Shown piece by piece: positions 25,341 through 35,600 of a DNA stretch of 64,000 nucleotides. The position numbers and the translations under genes are program-made. Source of the DNA: Aphanothece saxicola GSE-SYN-MK-01-06B (GTDB lineage Bacteria > Cyanobacteriota > Cyanobacteriia > PCC-6307 > Cyanobiaceae); NCBI GenBank assembly GCA_019359745.1, contig JAHHGT010000004.1:62001-126000 (forward strand), written 5' to 3'. How positions within the stretch are numbered: position 1 is the first letter of the stretch; each line of letters opens with the position of its first letter. Under the pieces are notes generated by a model. The model made no database searches, had not been told where the DNA came from, and saw only the letters and a program-made list of their open reading frames with translations.

Positions 25341-25583
25341 TCAGGCGGCGGCGGTGAGGCGGCGGTAGGGGAGCTCCAGGTGCACCATCGATCCCCAGGC
25401 CTGCTGACGCACCCAGCAACGGGTGCCGCGGCGGCGGATCAGCTGGAAGGGGGGCAGATCCTCAGGATGGTCCCTCAGCCTCACGAAGCTACCGGGGTGG
25501 AGCAGTTCCACCACATTGGATCCGGGGGCAGCCATGGATCCGGGGCCAGCCATGGGAGGAATCAAAGGGAACCGTGGTGCCAT
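25341..25583 (-). CDS. Small conserved cyanobacterial-type protein, about 60-80 residues
   Basis: The likely core runs from M-A-A-P-G-S-N (ATG at 25535) through V-V-E-L-L-H-P-G-S-F-V-R-L, then P-P-F-Q-L-I-R-R-R-G and C-W-V-R-Q-Q-A-W-G, to L-P-Y-R-R-L. The pattern P-G-S-x-V-R-L with a later C-W-V-R-Q suggests a small SH3-like beta-barrel similar to cyanobacterial proteins of unknown function. Upstream ATGs at 25553 and 25583 are alternatives; none has a clear ribosome binding site. It lies between purB and tlyA, upstream of purB on the same strand with a 52-base gap. Confidence 0.55.
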   Translation of the reverse strand: MAPRFPLIPPMAGPGSMAAPGSNVVELLHPGSFVRLRDHPEDLPPFQLIRRRGTRCWVRQQAWGSMVHLELPYRRLTAAA

Positions 25584-25694
25584 CCTGCGACTGTTCCGAG
25601 CCGAAGCCTCCGGTCATCGGTTTTTGTTCGGTTTGGAACGCCGTTCGATGACAACATGCCGGTGGAGCGGCAGCACCCATGGCCGGAACGCAGC

Positions 25695-26555
25695 ATGGCC
25701 CGTAAGGAACGGCTCGATCGCCGCCTGGTGGATCTGGGTCTGGTCGCCAGCCGCCAGCAGGCCCAGCAGCTGATCCGGGCCGGCCGGGTGCGGGGCGGCG
25801 GCGAGGTGCTCGACAAGCCCGGCACCGAGGTGCCTGAGACCCTGCTGCTGGAGGTGGAGCAGCCGCCCCGGTTCGTCTCGCGGGGGGGCGAGAAGCTGGA
25901 GGGGGCCCTGGCGGCCCTGCCGATCCGGGTGGAAGGCCGGGTGTGCATCGATGGCGGCATCTCCACCGGCGGCTTCAGCGATTGCCTGCTGCAGCACGGT
26001 GCCGTGCGCGTGTACGGGATCGATGTGGGCTATGGCCAGACGGCCTGGACCCTGCGCACCGATGAACGGGTGGTGCTTCGGGAGCGCACCAACCTGCGCC
26101 ACCTCACCCCGGAGGCCCTCTACGGCGAAGCGGACCCGTGGCCCGACCTGGCCGTCGCTGATGTGTCGTTCATCTCGCTCACCCGGGTGCTGCCGGCCCT
26201 GCGGGCCCTGCTGCTGCCGACGGGCGAAGCACTGTTGCTGGTGAAGCCCCAGTTTGAGGTGGGCCGCCAGCGGGTGGGCAAGGGGGGAGTGGTGCGGGAT
26301 CCGGCCGCCCATGCCGATGCCATTGCCACCGTGATCGCGGCGGCCCGAGAGCTGGCCTGGCATCCGTCGGGACTGGTGGCCTCACCCCTCACCGGGCCTG
26401 CCGGCAACCACGAATACCTGCTCTGGCTGGTTCCACCCGGGGCGAGCGGGGAACCTCCCTCCGACGGCACGGACTGGTCGGGCCGCATCGCCGCCCTGGT
26501 CAAGGACACCCTGGCCAACGGCAAGCCATCAAAGGACAGCCTGGCCGAGGCCTGA
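25695..26555 (+). CDS. tlyA: TlyA family 16S/23S rRNA 2'-O-methyltransferase
   Basis: A 286-residue protein with an N-terminal S4 RNA-binding domain (R-L-D-R-R-L-V-D-L-G-L through about residue 60), then an FtsJ-like SAM methyltransferase domain. The F-V-S-R-G-G-E-K-L motif and the I-D-G-G-I-S-T-G-G-F-S-D SAM-binding segment are present, as is V-K-P-Q-F-E. TlyA proteins methylate ribosomal RNA and are often annotated as hemolysin A for historical reasons. The ATG at 25695 directly precedes the S4 domain. A longer in-frame extension to 25299 is not supported. Confidence 0.92.
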   Translation: MARKERLDRRLVDLGLVASRQQAQQLIRAGRVRGGGEVLDKPGTEVPETLLLEVEQPPRFVSRGGEKLEGALAALPIRVEGRVCIDGGISTGGFSDCLLQHGAVRVYGIDVGYGQTAWTLRTDERVVLRERTNLRHLTPEALYGEADPWPDLAVADVSFISLTRVLPALRALLLPTGEALLLVKPQFEVGRQRVGKGGVVRDPAAHADAIATVIAAARELAWHPSGLVASPLTGPAGNHEYLLWLVPPGASGEPPSDGTDWSGRIAALVKDTLANGKPSKDSLAEA

Positions 26556-26593
26556 GGGGCCCACGGCCAGGGTCAGGTGGCAGGGCCGGAGGC

Positions 26594-27040
<447 letters not shown>

Positions 27041-27147
27041 CTACGTGAACTCCGGGCCGCTGACGGGCGGGCCGGACCGCCGCAGGGGACTCCGCGCCAT
27101 CCGTCAGCTCCTGTACGGTCAAAATCCGTTTCCCTGTCCCCCTGACC

Positions 27148-27564
27148 ATGGCTTCCGGTGTCGCCGACGAGCCCCAGACCGTGACGCCCCCCTACGGGGA
27201 GCGGGCCATCGCCGAGGCCCAGCTGATCTGTTTCCCCAATCCGCGGCTGGGGCGGCCCTACGACGTGGCCATCGAGCTGCCGGAGTTCACCTGCACCTGC
27301 CCTTTCTCCGGCTATCCCGATTTCGCCGTCCTGCGGCTCCTCTACCAGCCGGGGCCCCGGGTGCTGGAACTCAAGGCGCTCAAGCTCTACGTCAACAGTT
27401 ACCGCAACCGCGCCATCTCCCACGAGGAGGCGGCCAACCGGATCCTCGACGACCTGGTGGCCGCCTGCGATCCGGCCTGGATGCAGCTGGAGGCCGATTT
27501 CAACCCCCGCGGCAACGTCCACACCGTGGTGCGGGTCAGCCATGGCGTGCGCCAGCCCTGCTGA
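27148..27564 (+). CDS. queF: NADPH-dependent 7-cyano-7-deazaguanine reductase QueF
   Basis: A 138-residue short-form QueF that reduces preQ0 to preQ1 in queuosine synthesis. The catalytic Cys lies in T-C-P-F-S-G-Y-P-D-F, and the family motif E-L-K-A-L-K-L-Y-V-N-S-Y-R-N follows (the QueF E-x2-K-x2-K-x3-S pattern). Length fits the unimodular type. The stop TGA is one base from the convergent ccsB stop, and a hairpin covers both. Confidence 0.95.
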   Translation: MASGVADEPQTVTPPYGERAIAEAQLICFPNPRLGRPYDVAIELPEFTCTCPFSGYPDFAVLRLLYQPGPRVLELKALKLYVNSYRNRAISHEEAANRILDDLVAACDPAWMQLEADFNPRGNVHTVVRVSHGVRQPC

Positions 27565-27575
27565 GTCAGGGCTGG
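27552..27575. terminator. Shared hairpin covering both stop codons of queF and ccsB
   Basis: The arms CCAGCCCTG and CAGGGCTGG (9 bp) enclose the loop CTGAGT. The loop and arms contain the TGA of queF and, read on the other strand, the TGA of ccsB. It is symmetric, so either transcript could fold it. No T tract follows on either side. Confidence 0.5.
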
Positions 27576-28885
27576 GGTTGGAGCCGCTGCAGCAGGGCCG
27601 GCAGCTCTGAGGCGAAGGCGGTGAGGTTGCGGTTGCAGAGGCCCGCCACGTGCAGCCGGCCGCCGGCCCCATCGGCGATCGCCCAGAGCTGGCGGGTGGC
27701 CACCAGGCTGAGAGCTCCGCCCAGCAGGGCGATGGCGAAGCCTGTGTAAACCAGGGGCACGCCGGGATCGCGCTTGAGCAGGATGCCGCTGGCCGGCAGC
27801 ACGCTCGCCACCCGGATCGGTAACCCCTTCACCTCCTGGGCTTCCCCACCGGGCACCAGTTGGGCCAGGGCCTCGCCGTCGGGGCCGAACACCTGCACCG
27901 GCCCCTGTTCGCTGGTGAGGCTCAGCAGCACCGGCTCCGTGCCGTCGGGGCGGGTGGGCAGCACCAGCCCCCAGAGTTGATCGCCGAGCTGGGGGAAGCT
28001 CTGCAGGGGCAGCTCCAGCACCGGGCTGCGCCCCAGCTGCAGGCTGATCGTCGCCAGGGACCAGTCGGCCTGGTACAGGGTCATGCCCCGATAGCGCAGG
28101 GGATGGTTGACGCTGATCGCCGCTTCGGTTGTGGGGGCGTCGTCGCCCGGGGTGATCAGCCGCAGGCTGGAGGAGAACTGCTCCGGCCGGCCGGCCGGAT
28201 CCCGCTGGATGCGGAAGTCGTCGAGGGCCAGGGTCACCTGGGTGCTGCCGCGGCTGTCGAGCAGTTCCAGCTCCCGCCCCGGGGCCAGGAAGCGCTCCAG
28301 CCGCTGACCGCCCAGGGCGCCCCAGGCCGCCCCCACCATCAGCACCACCATGCCGGCATGCACCAGCAACGGGCCCACCCGGCCGAGCACGCCGCGGCGG
28401 GCTGCCAGGCGGTCGTCCTGGCGGCGGATCTGCCAGCCCGAGCCGCGCAGATCGGCCTCCAGCCGCTCCAGGCCGGCAACGGGCTCGCTGGTCACAAGGG
28501 TTTCGGCCACGCTCAGCTTGCTCAGCTGGCGGGGGCTGCGGTAATCGATCCAGCGCAGGGAGGCCTGCAGGGCCGGCCACTGGCGCCGCCAGCTGCACAG
28601 GATCAGGGACAGGCCCAGCCAGGCCAGCAGGCCCAGGAACCAGCCGCTGGAATAGACGTGATCCAGCTGCAGCCGCAGCACCCCGTCCCCGCCCAGCAGG
28701 CCCAGCCAGGGTTTGGGGTCATAGAGCTGGTGGTAAAAGGCCGCTTCTTCCTTCTGGGGGATGGCCGTGCCGATGCCGCTGGCCAGGGCGATGACCAGCA
28801 GCAGGCCGATGGCCAGGCGCAGGTCGGAAATCCAGCCGGCCAGCCGCTGCAGGGGCCGCCAGGGGAAGGAGGAGGCGCTGGTCAT
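27566..28885 (-). CDS. ccsB: System II cytochrome c biogenesis protein CcsB (Ccs1/ResB)
   Basis: A 439-residue ResB-like membrane protein, part of the System II heme delivery and ligation complex on the lumenal face of the thylakoid or plasma membrane. There are hydrophobic spans at about residues 20-40 ([15 protein letters not shown]), 77-95 and 165-182, a large lumenal domain, and a final span near 390. A-I-P-Q-K-E after the first span is typical of the family. It overlaps ccdA by four bases (ATGA), consistent with joint production of thiol-reducing and heme-ligating factors. Confidence 0.92.
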   Translation of the reverse strand: MTSASSFPWRPLQRLAGWISDLRLAIGLLLVIALASGIGTAIPQKEEAAFYHQLYDPKPWLGLLGGDGVLRLQLDHVYSSGWFLGLLAWLGLSLILCSWRRQWPALQASLRWIDYRSPRQLSKLSVAETLVTSEPVAGLERLEADLRGSGWQIRRQDDRLAARRGVLGRVGPLLVHAGMVVLMVGAAWGALGGQRLERFLAPGRELELLDSRGSTQVTLALDDFRIQRDPAGRPEQFSSSLRLITPGDDAPTTEAAISVNHPLRYRGMTLYQADWSLATISLQLGRSPVLELPLQSFPQLGDQLWGLVLPTRPDGTEPVLLSLTSEQGPVQVFGPDGEALAQLVPGGEAQEVKGLPIRVASVLPASGILLKRDPGVPLVYTGFAIALLGGALSLVATRQLWAIADGAGGRLHVAGLCNRNLTAFASELPALLQRLQPQP

Positions 28886-29610
28886 GGCAGCACCGACAGC
28901 AGGGTGAGGCCGCCGCTGGCGAGCAGGACGACGCCACTGATCGGTGGCACCCACTGGCCCAGCCGGCGCAGCTGCAGCAGCCCGGGCAGGGAGGCGGCCA
29001 CGGTGCCGGCCAGCAGCAAGGGCATCACCTGGCCGGCCCCGAAGCTGCAGAGCAGCAGCATGCCGACCAGGGGCTGGCCGCTCTGGGCCATCCAGGCCAG
29101 CAGCACCGCCAGCACCGGGGTGGTGCAGGGGGTGGCGGCCAGGCCGAAGGCCAGGCCGGCCGCCAGGGGGGCCAGCGGGGCCGGCACCAGCCGTCGCCAC
29201 CGATCGGGATCGGGCCCGGCCGGCAGGGGCAGCCGCAGCAGGCCCAGCAGGTTGAGGCCCATCACCACGGCCACGACGGCCACCAGCAGGGGCAGCTGGC
29301 CGGGGATGCGGCCGTAGAGGCGCCCCATCAGGCCGCTGGCCAGGCCCAGCAGCACGAGGGCCGCCACGATGCCCGCCGCGAAGCTGACGCTGCGCTGCCA
29401 GGGGGCACGGCCCTGTTGCTCTGTGCCGAAACCGGCCAGGTAGGCCAGGGTGACGGGCAGGAGCGAGAGGGAGCAGGGGCCGAGGCTGGTGAGCAGGCCG
29501 CCGCTGAACACCACCGCCAGGGTCAGGGGGCCTGGGTGGGCCAGGGAGCCCTGGAGCAGCAGTTCACTGCTGCGGGCCCAGTCGGCGAACGGCAGCCCGG
29601 AACTGAGCAT
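28882..29610 (-). CDS. ccdA: Thiol-disulfide transporter CcdA
   Basis: A 242-residue six-span membrane protein of the DsbD/CcdA family. It carries electrons across the membrane to keep apocytochrome c and CcmG-like thiols reduced. The two conserved membrane cysteines lie in [10 protein letters not shown] (about 46-48) and A-T-P-C-T-T-P-V-L (about 159-161), each flanked by the prolines typical of the family. It is directly upstream of ccsB with a four-base overlap. Confidence 0.93.
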   Translation of the reverse strand: MLSSGLPFADWARSSELLLQGSLAHPGPLTLAVVFSGGLLTSLGPCSLSLLPVTLAYLAGFGTEQQGRAPWQRSVSFAAGIVAALVLLGLASGLMGRLYGRIPGQLPLLVAVVAVVMGLNLLGLLRLPLPAGPDPDRWRRLVPAPLAPLAAGLAFGLAATPCTTPVLAVLLAWMAQSGQPLVGMLLLCSFGAGQVMPLLLAGTVAASLPGLLQLRRLGQWVPPISGVVLLASGGLTLLSVLP

Positions 29611-29635
29611 GGCCGGTCAGGTGTGGCAGCAGGGC

Positions 29636-30862
29636 TCAGCCTATCGGGGCAGGCCGTTGGGCCCGGCGCCGGGGCCGGACCGGTTCGAGGCCGGAGGACT
29701 CCAGGGAGCAGCGCAGCAGCAGCCCGGCCAGGAACAGGCTGCTCAGCAGGGAGTTGCCGCCGTAGCTGATCATCGGCAGGGGCAGGCCGGTGGTGGGCAT
29801 GGAGCCGCTGGCCACGGCGATGTTGAGGATCGACTGGCCCACCAACAGGGTGGTGCAGCCGATGGCCACCAGCCGGTGCTGGTTGCTGCGGCAGGCCAGG
29901 GCCACCCGGAGACCCACGAAACCGAAGATCACCAGGAACAGCAGCAGCATCACCGAGCCGATGTAGCCGAACTCCTCGGCGAACACGGCGAAGATGAAAT
30001 CGGTGGTCTGGATCGGCAGGTACTGGAGTTTCTGGGTGGACAACCCGAAGCCCGAGCCGAGCAACCCGCCCGAACCGATGGCCAGCAGGCTCTGCACCAA
30101 CTGGTAGCCGTCGCCCTGGGCGACGCGCCAGGGGTCGAGGAAGGAGCTGACCCGGGCGAGCTGGTAGGGGTTGATCATGATGCTGAGGCTGCCCAGCACG
30201 ACACCGCCGCCGGCGGCCCCCAGCAGCATCGTCAGGGGAAGCCCGCCGGCCAGGGCCATCAGCCAGAGCAGCAGGCCGAGCAGGGCGGCGGTGCTCAGGT
30301 TGGGCTGCTTGAGGATCAGCAGGATCACCACCCCGAAGATGCCGAGCCAGAGGAGTTTCTGGTCGAGGGCGATGCGACGCCAGTGGGAAAAGATCACGGC
30401 GCCCTGGAGCACGATGAAGGGCTTGATCAGCTCCGACGGCTGCAGCTGAACCGGGCCGAGCACCAGCCAGCGGCTGGCCCCGTTGACGGTGGTGCCCACC
30501 ACAAGCGTGGCTGCCACCATCAGGGCGCCCACCAGCAGGGCCGGTGCCGCCAGGTGCAACCAGCGCCGCATCGTCGTGCGCATGGCGAGCCAGAGCAGCC
30601 CCCAGCTGGCCACGAGCCAGATGGCCTGGCGCTTGACGTAATAGGCCCCGTCCCCCATCTCCCGCTCGGCCACCCACCAGCTGGCGGAGGTGAGCACCAG
30701 CAGCCCCAGCAGGCTCCAGAGGGCCACCAGGCCCAGCAGCAGGCGGGCTTCTGCCGGCCACTGCTGCCAGGGGAGTGGCATCCAGCCGGCGCCGGTGCGG
30801 CCGTGGAGCTGGCGTGGTGGAGAAGTGGACAAGGCCGCAGCAGGGATCCAGGGATGGCCCAT
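29636..30862 (-). CDS. ftsW: SEDS-family peptidoglycan polymerase FtsW
   Basis: A 408-residue polytopic protein with about ten hydrophobic spans. It includes the SEDS segments Q-P-S-E-L-I-K and K-Q-P-N-L-S-T (with the family's conserved Glu and Asn/Asp region), and near the end G-L-P-L-P-M-I-S-Y-G-G-N-S. FtsW polymerises glycan strands at the division septum. RodA is the close alternative; the P-M-I-S-Y-G-G form and the basic R-R-R-A-Q-R tail fit FtsW. The true start may be an internal Met at M-P-L-P-W. It lies downstream of apcC after a strong terminator and is 25 bases from ccdA. Confidence 0.9.
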   Translation of the reverse strand: MGHPWIPAAALSTSPPRQLHGRTGAGWMPLPWQQWPAEARLLLGLVALWSLLGLLVLTSASWWVAEREMGDGAYYVKRQAIWLVASWGLLWLAMRTTMRRWLHLAAPALLVGALMVAATLVVGTTVNGASRWLVLGPVQLQPSELIKPFIVLQGAVIFSHWRRIALDQKLLWLGIFGVVILLILKQPNLSTAALLGLLLWLMALAGGLPLTMLLGAAGGGVVLGSLSIMINPYQLARVSSFLDPWRVAQGDGYQLVQSLLAIGSGGLLGSGFGLSTQKLQYLPIQTTDFIFAVFAEEFGYIGSVMLLLFLVIFGFVGLRVALACRSNQHRLVAIGCTTLLVGQSILNIAVASGSMPTTGLPLPMISYGGNSLLSSLFLAGLLLRCSLESSGLEPVRPRRRAQRPAPIG

Positions 30863-30940
30863 TCAGCCGTGACGAAGGCGGGTTTGTCGAGTCGCGCCGA
30901 ACATTTCTCCGTCTCCGCCGGTGGGGGTGGGTCGAGGCAC

Positions 30941-30965
30941 AAAAAAGCCCGGCCATGGGCCGGGC
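30941..30965 (-). terminator. Rho-independent terminator of apcABC
   Basis: On the minus strand the stem GCCCGGCC/GGCCGGGC closes a three-base loop and is followed by six T residues (AAAAAA at 30941-30946 on the plus strand). It begins 26 bases after the apcC stop, so it is the end of the allophycocyanin transcript. Confidence 0.9.
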
Positions 30966-30990
30966 GATGGAGCGATGGTGCCAGGGGCAC

Positions 30991-31191
30991 TCAGTTGCCG
31001 CAGTTCTGCTGACGACGGCCGGTGGCCAGTTCCACCTTCAGGATCCTGCCGCCCTGCTTCATGATCCGCTGCTGTTCGGCGAACCAGCTGTGATAAGGCA
31101 CCCACTTGGTGAAGTAGGTGTTCTGCAGTTCCCTCTGACTGCGCGCCTTATCGGGGCAGGGGATGCAGGCCGTAATCTTGAACAGACGCAT
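30991..31191 (-). CDS. apcC: Phycobilisome core small linker ApcC (LC 7.8)
   Basis: A 66-residue CpcD/ApcC-type linker beginning M-R-L-F-K-I-T-A-C-I-P, with L-Q-N-T-Y-F-T-K-W-V and a basic C-terminal region G-R-I-L-K-V-E-L-A. It caps allophycocyanin cylinders in the phycobilisome core. It is the last gene of apcA-apcB-apcC, 46 bases after apcB. Confidence 0.97.
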   Translation of the reverse strand: MRLFKITACIPCPDKARSQRELQNTYFTKWVPYHSWFAEQQRIMKQGGRILKVELATGRRQQNCGN

Positions 31192-31237
31192 GGGGTGATC
31201 CTCGGAAAACGTGCCGTGGTGGGGGCGTTGCTGGGGA

Positions 31238-31726
31238 TCAGTTGCCCAGGCCGGAGCTGATGTAGTCGAAGTAGACGCCCATCTCACGACCGGCATCGGG
31301 ACCGACGAGGGAGGCGGTGGTTTCCTTCATGGCCTGGATCGACTGCACCGTGGCGCCGATGGGCACACCCAGGGAGTTGTAGGTCTCCTTGAGGCCGTTC
31401 AGCACGCGCTCGTCGAGGATCGACGTGTCACCGGCCAGCATGGCGTAGGTGGCGTAGCGCAGGTAGTAGTCGAGGTCGCGGATGCAGGCCGCGTAGCGAC
31501 GGGTGGTGTACATGTTGCCGCCCGGACGGGTGATGTCCGAGTAGAGCAGGGCCTTGGCGACGGCTTCCTTGATGATGGCCGAAGCGTTGGCGCTGATGGT
31601 GGCAGCGGCACGCACCCGCAGCTCACCGCTGGCGAAGTACTGCTCGAGGCGCCCCATGGAGCCGCCGTCGAGATAGAGCCCCTGGACGTCGGCCTGGTTG
31701 ATGACGTTGGTGATGGCGTCTTGCAT
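31238..31726 (-). CDS. apcB: Allophycocyanin beta subunit ApcB
   Basis: A 162-residue phycobiliprotein beginning [10 protein letters not shown]. The chromophore-binding Cys lies in [15 protein letters not shown]. With ApcA it forms the trimers of the phycobilisome core that receive energy from the rods at about 650-660 nm in known systems. The 43-base gap from apcA and the short gap to apcC indicate one transcript. Confidence 0.98.
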   Translation of the reverse strand: MQDAITNVINQADVQGLYLDGGSMGRLEQYFASGELRVRAAATISANASAIIKEAVAKALLYSDITRPGGNMYTTRRYAACIRDLDYYLRYATYAMLAGDTSILDERVLNGLKETYNSLGVPIGATVQSIQAMKETTASLVGPDAGREMGVYFDYISSGLGN

Positions 31727-31769
31727 GGATCCTGGGTTTGATGGCGATGGACGGGAGGGAGGTGAAACC

Positions 31770-32255
31770 TCAGGAGAGGGCGCCGACCACGTAGTCGAAG
31801 TAGAAGCCGGCCTCTTCGGCATCGGAGCCGGTGAGGAGCCCCGTGGCTGCGGTCTTCATCTCGCGCACGGCTTCCGCCATGGCTTCGAGGGGGGTGCCGA
31901 GGGCGCGATACATCTCGCGGGCCCCGATGACGCCGATCTCTTCGATCGGGGTCACATCCCCGGCGACCACGCCGTAGGTGACCAGACGCAGGTAGTAGTC
32001 CATGTCGCGCAGGCAGGAAGCCGTCATCTCCTCCCCGTAGGCGTTACCGCCGGGGGAAACGAGATCGGGGCGCTTCTGGAAAAGCTGGCCTCCGGCCTGC
32101 TTCACGATGCGCTCCCGGCTTTCAGCCAGGACCTGGGCGACGCGCAGACGACGCTGACCCCCTGCCACGAACGACTTGATCTGGTCAAGTTCGCCAGGGC
32201 TGAGGTAGCGGGCTTCGGCGTCCGCGTTGATGATCGAGTTGGAGACGATGCTCAT
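31770..32255 (-). CDS. apcA: Allophycocyanin alpha subunit ApcA
   Basis: A 161-residue phycobiliprotein beginning [18 protein letters not shown]. The bilin-binding Cys is in [13 protein letters not shown]. It is the first gene of the apcABC transcript; a 384-base gap separates it from apcE upstream on the same strand. Confidence 0.98.
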   Translation of the reverse strand: MSIVSNSIINADAEARYLSPGELDQIKSFVAGGQRRLRVAQVLAESRERIVKQAGGQLFQKRPDLVSPGGNAYGEEMTASCLRDMDYYLRLVTYGVVAGDVTPIEEIGVIGAREMYRALGTPLEAMAEAVREMKTAATGLLTGSDAEEAGFYFDYVVGALS

Positions 32256-32526
32256 GCAGTTCTGCCTCGAAACAAGCGGTCACCGTGAAGGAGACCGGTA
32301 TCCGGTGGGTAAGGGTGATCGGCTTGGCCGACCGTCGCATCATTCTGTGGCAAGGCCCCGCGCTCCCATGGGGGCCGGTAACAGTTCTTCACGGCTAATC
32401 AGTTGGTGAGATCCCTTGGCTTGCAACGGCTTTCGCGGGAGTTCTTAACACCATTCCAGCGCAGCAATAGTTCATCTCTTGTTGTCGCCCTGTGACGCAC
32501 CGCAAGCGCATTCCCAGCCCAATCTC

Positions 32527-32548
32527 CCCGTCTCGTTGTAGAGACGGG
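32527..32548. other. Second hairpin below the apcE terminator
   Basis: CCCGTCTC and GAGACGGG form an 8-bp stem around a six-base loop. It follows the apcE terminator in the direction of transcription. It may be a backup terminator or a leader structure of apcA; there is no long T tract. Confidence 0.4.
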
Positions 32549-32550
32549 CC

Positions 32551-32580
32551 AAAAGAAACCCCCCGGGGCTGACCCGGGGG
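32551..32580 (-). terminator. Rho-independent terminator of apcE
   Basis: On the minus strand the 8-bp stem CCCCCGGG/CCCGGGGG with a five-base loop is followed by a T-rich tract (TTTCTTTT, 32551-32558 on the plus strand as AAAAGAAA). It starts 60 bases after the apcE stop. Some readthrough into apcABC is possible. Confidence 0.8.
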
Positions 32581-32639
32581 ATCGCTAAAGCAGGGAATCC
32601 GCTGCCTTCAGGGGCGAGATTCTATCGAGTGGGGGGCGA

Positions 32640-35600
32640 TCAGATCGCTCCCCGCACCGAGGGGGTGAGACCGCCATTGCCGCCGTAGAGGGAGGCGGTG
32701 CGGTTCACCGTGGTGAGGGGGACGCCGTCTTCGGTGGCCAGGCCGCGAAGATAGGGCACGGTGTCCTGGCCGAAGGCCGAGGCGTACTCCCTGGCGTTGA
32801 GCAGTTCGGCCACGGCGGCCTGCTGGCCGGCGGTGGCGCGGGTGGCGAGGAACCGGCTCACTTCCGCCGGCATGGCGGCACGGCCGAGCAGGGCCAGGTA
32901 GGCGGCCGAGGCCGCCCGCAGGGGGGCCATCCGCTGGAGCCGTTGCTGGAAGAGTTCACTGCCGGCGATCTGGGAGACGAATTCGGCCACCGAGAGCTGG
33001 CCATCCCGCAGCTGGGATTCCGGATCCATCTGCCGTTCGGCCGCGAATGGCACGCGGTTGAGCAGCTGGCGGTAAACCGCCTGAACCACCTCCTGGACCT
33101 GGGTTTCGCTGGGATCCCGGAGCAGTTGCACGGGACGCGGCAGGCTCTGGCGGCGGTTGAAGCCCTGGGGGGAGCCGGGCCGCAGGGCCTTGGCCATCGC
33201 CCCGTCAGGAGCCATGGCGGCGCCACTCAGCAGCCTGGTGCCCACCGTGGCTTTCCAGCTGCCGGCGATGCCGATGCTGGCGGGGGCCACGTAGCCATTG
33301 CCGCCGCCCGCGGTGGAGACACCACTGCGCCAGACCGGGGCGGAACCGCCGCCGGGCTGCCAGCGGGACTGGCTCCAGCTGCGGCTGGGCGCCGGCGGCT
33401 GCTTGACCGTCTCGGGGCCGGAGGGCACCCCGGAGGAGGCCGTGGCGCTCTGGCCACCGGCCACCTCCGCTTTCCACTGGCCGCGCACCTTCGGCCTTGC
33501 CGTCAGGTTGCGGGGCACCAAGTCGCCCACGGTGCGCAGCTCCTGGGCCACCGGAACGATGGGGCGCTGGAGAGGCGTGATGTCGGCGACCGTCTCCAGG
33601 GTCCGCACCAGACCGGGAATCCGGCGGGCGTTGCGATCGGCCGGGGTGAGGAAGCGTTCGTAGGGGACGGTGTCCTCGCCGAAGCATTCGTTGTACTCAC
33701 GGCCTTCGATCATGGCGTCGACGACGCCGTAGAAGCCCTTGCGGGCGGCGGTGTCGAAGTAGGCGTTGATCTCCCAGCGGCCGAAGGTGGGCCGGCCCAG
33801 CAGGCGACGGTGCATCACCTCGATGGCTTTGGTGATGTAGAGGCCACTCCAGTAACGGCGTCGGAAGGCCTTGGAGCGGGCCACCTGGCGCACAAACTCC
33901 CGCAGGCTGATATCGCCGTTCTCGAGTTTGATCTCTTCAACCTTGTTGCGCTCGCCGGCGTAGCCGGCGGTGCCCAACACCTGCACGTAGACCGCATTGA
34001 TGACGGCCTGGGTGCTGGATTCGGTGCCGCGGACGCTGGGTTGGCCGCCCCGACGGGGGGTGGAGCTGCCGCCGGTGGCGATCTGGCGCAGACGCACCAC
34101 CTTCGGGCCCACCCGGCGAGGGGTGGCCTTGCGGAACTGGGCGCTGTCCATGGGCCCGGGCTGGGCCATGCCGTTGCCGATCAGGATCCGACGGGTGTCG
34201 TAGCTGAAGGGCGCCGGGCGGGTGGCCACCGAAGCCGTGCTGGAGGGGAAGATCGCCCCGTAGGTGAGGGCCAGGGGGTCGTTGCCGCCGCCGTAGGGGT
34301 GCTGGTCGGCCAGGGGCTGGCGGTAGGAGGCGTAGAGGGTGATGTACTGGGGCGCACCTTCAAACGGGGCGCTGAAGCGGAAGAGGTTGCGGTTGGACCC
34401 CCAGCCGGCGCTCTCCTGGGCTTCCTCGCCGATGTCGCGAAGGTAAGGAACCGTTTCCTCACCGAAGACCCGGGCGTACTCCATGCCGTTGACCAGGGCG
34501 TCAACGAGGCCGGCCAGGCCCTTGGCGCTGACAATGGCGAAGTACTGGCGGAACTCTTCGATCGAGCTCACGCCACGGCCGAGGAAGTGGCGGAAGGCCA
34601 GTTCCACAACGCGGCTGTTGGAGAAGCGGCCGTAGAACTGCCGCTGGTAGACCTTGCTGCGGCCGAGGGCGCGGATGAACTCCCGCATCGAGAGCTGGCC
34701 CTGGCGCACCTGGGTGGCCTCCACCGGGCACACCACCTGGGAGTAACCCTTGACGATGTCCCGCTCGAACACCTGGCGGTAGGCGGCCCGGATGATCTCG
34801 GCCTTCTCAGCGCCGGAAAGGCGTGGCCGCATCACGAAGCGCTGGGCGCCTTCGGCGGCGAGGGCATAGGTGGCCGGCAGCTGCAGACCCTGGTTGACGG
34901 GGCTGCCGAGGCGGGCCCGGGTGGAGGGGGTGGCGATTTCAAGCTCCTTGAGGAGCACGTTGAAGCAGTCGATCACCAGCTGGCGGGATTCCGGCTCCCC
35001 CTTGAACAGACTGGCTGCGGCGGCGCGCATCTCCTGCAGGGCCACGTTGGTGGCGGACAGGGAGCAGGCCTTCTCGAGCACGTCGCGGAGACCGCGGGTG
35101 TTCACCGCCAGGATGCTGGGATCGCCGGCGATCACCGCGTAGCCCACGTAGCGCAGGAACCAGGCCAGGTCCCGCAGCGACTTGCGCATGCGGGCGTTGC
35201 CGTAGATCGCCACCGAAATGGGGTTGAAGCCGCTGGGCAGCACGACCCGCACGTCGGCGTCGGCCTGGACGCCCTCCAGGATCCGGCCGAGCAGACCACT
35301 GCCCCCGGAGCCCTGGGCAAAGGTGCGCACCGAGCGCTGGAAAGCAGCCTGGTCGGCGGCGAGGGCGACACCATCGCCGGCACCAGTGCTGGGGGTGCTG
35401 AGGGGGGCGTCGAGATAGGAGAGGGGCGTGCCGCCGGTGAAGATGCGGTTGGCAGCCCGGGCCACGATCGCGTCGGCGTTGGCGGAGATCCGTCGGGCGG
35501 CTTCGACGCGGATCTGGCCGCTGCGGAAGAAGGTGGTCAGGGCGTCCAGTTCGCCGCCGTCGGGGAAACGGTCCTGCTGCTCCGCTTTCCGGACGCTGGA

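Larger units (their letters stand above)
32256..32639 (-). promoter_or_regulatory. apcE-apcA intergenic region: apcA promoter/leader
   Basis: This gap must hold the promoter and leader of the strongly expressed apcABC transcript, because an apcE terminator lies at its upstream end. Two hairpins sit at 32527-32580, leaving about 270 bases for the promoter and leader. I cannot pick the -10 and -35 boxes with confidence. Confidence 0.5.
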
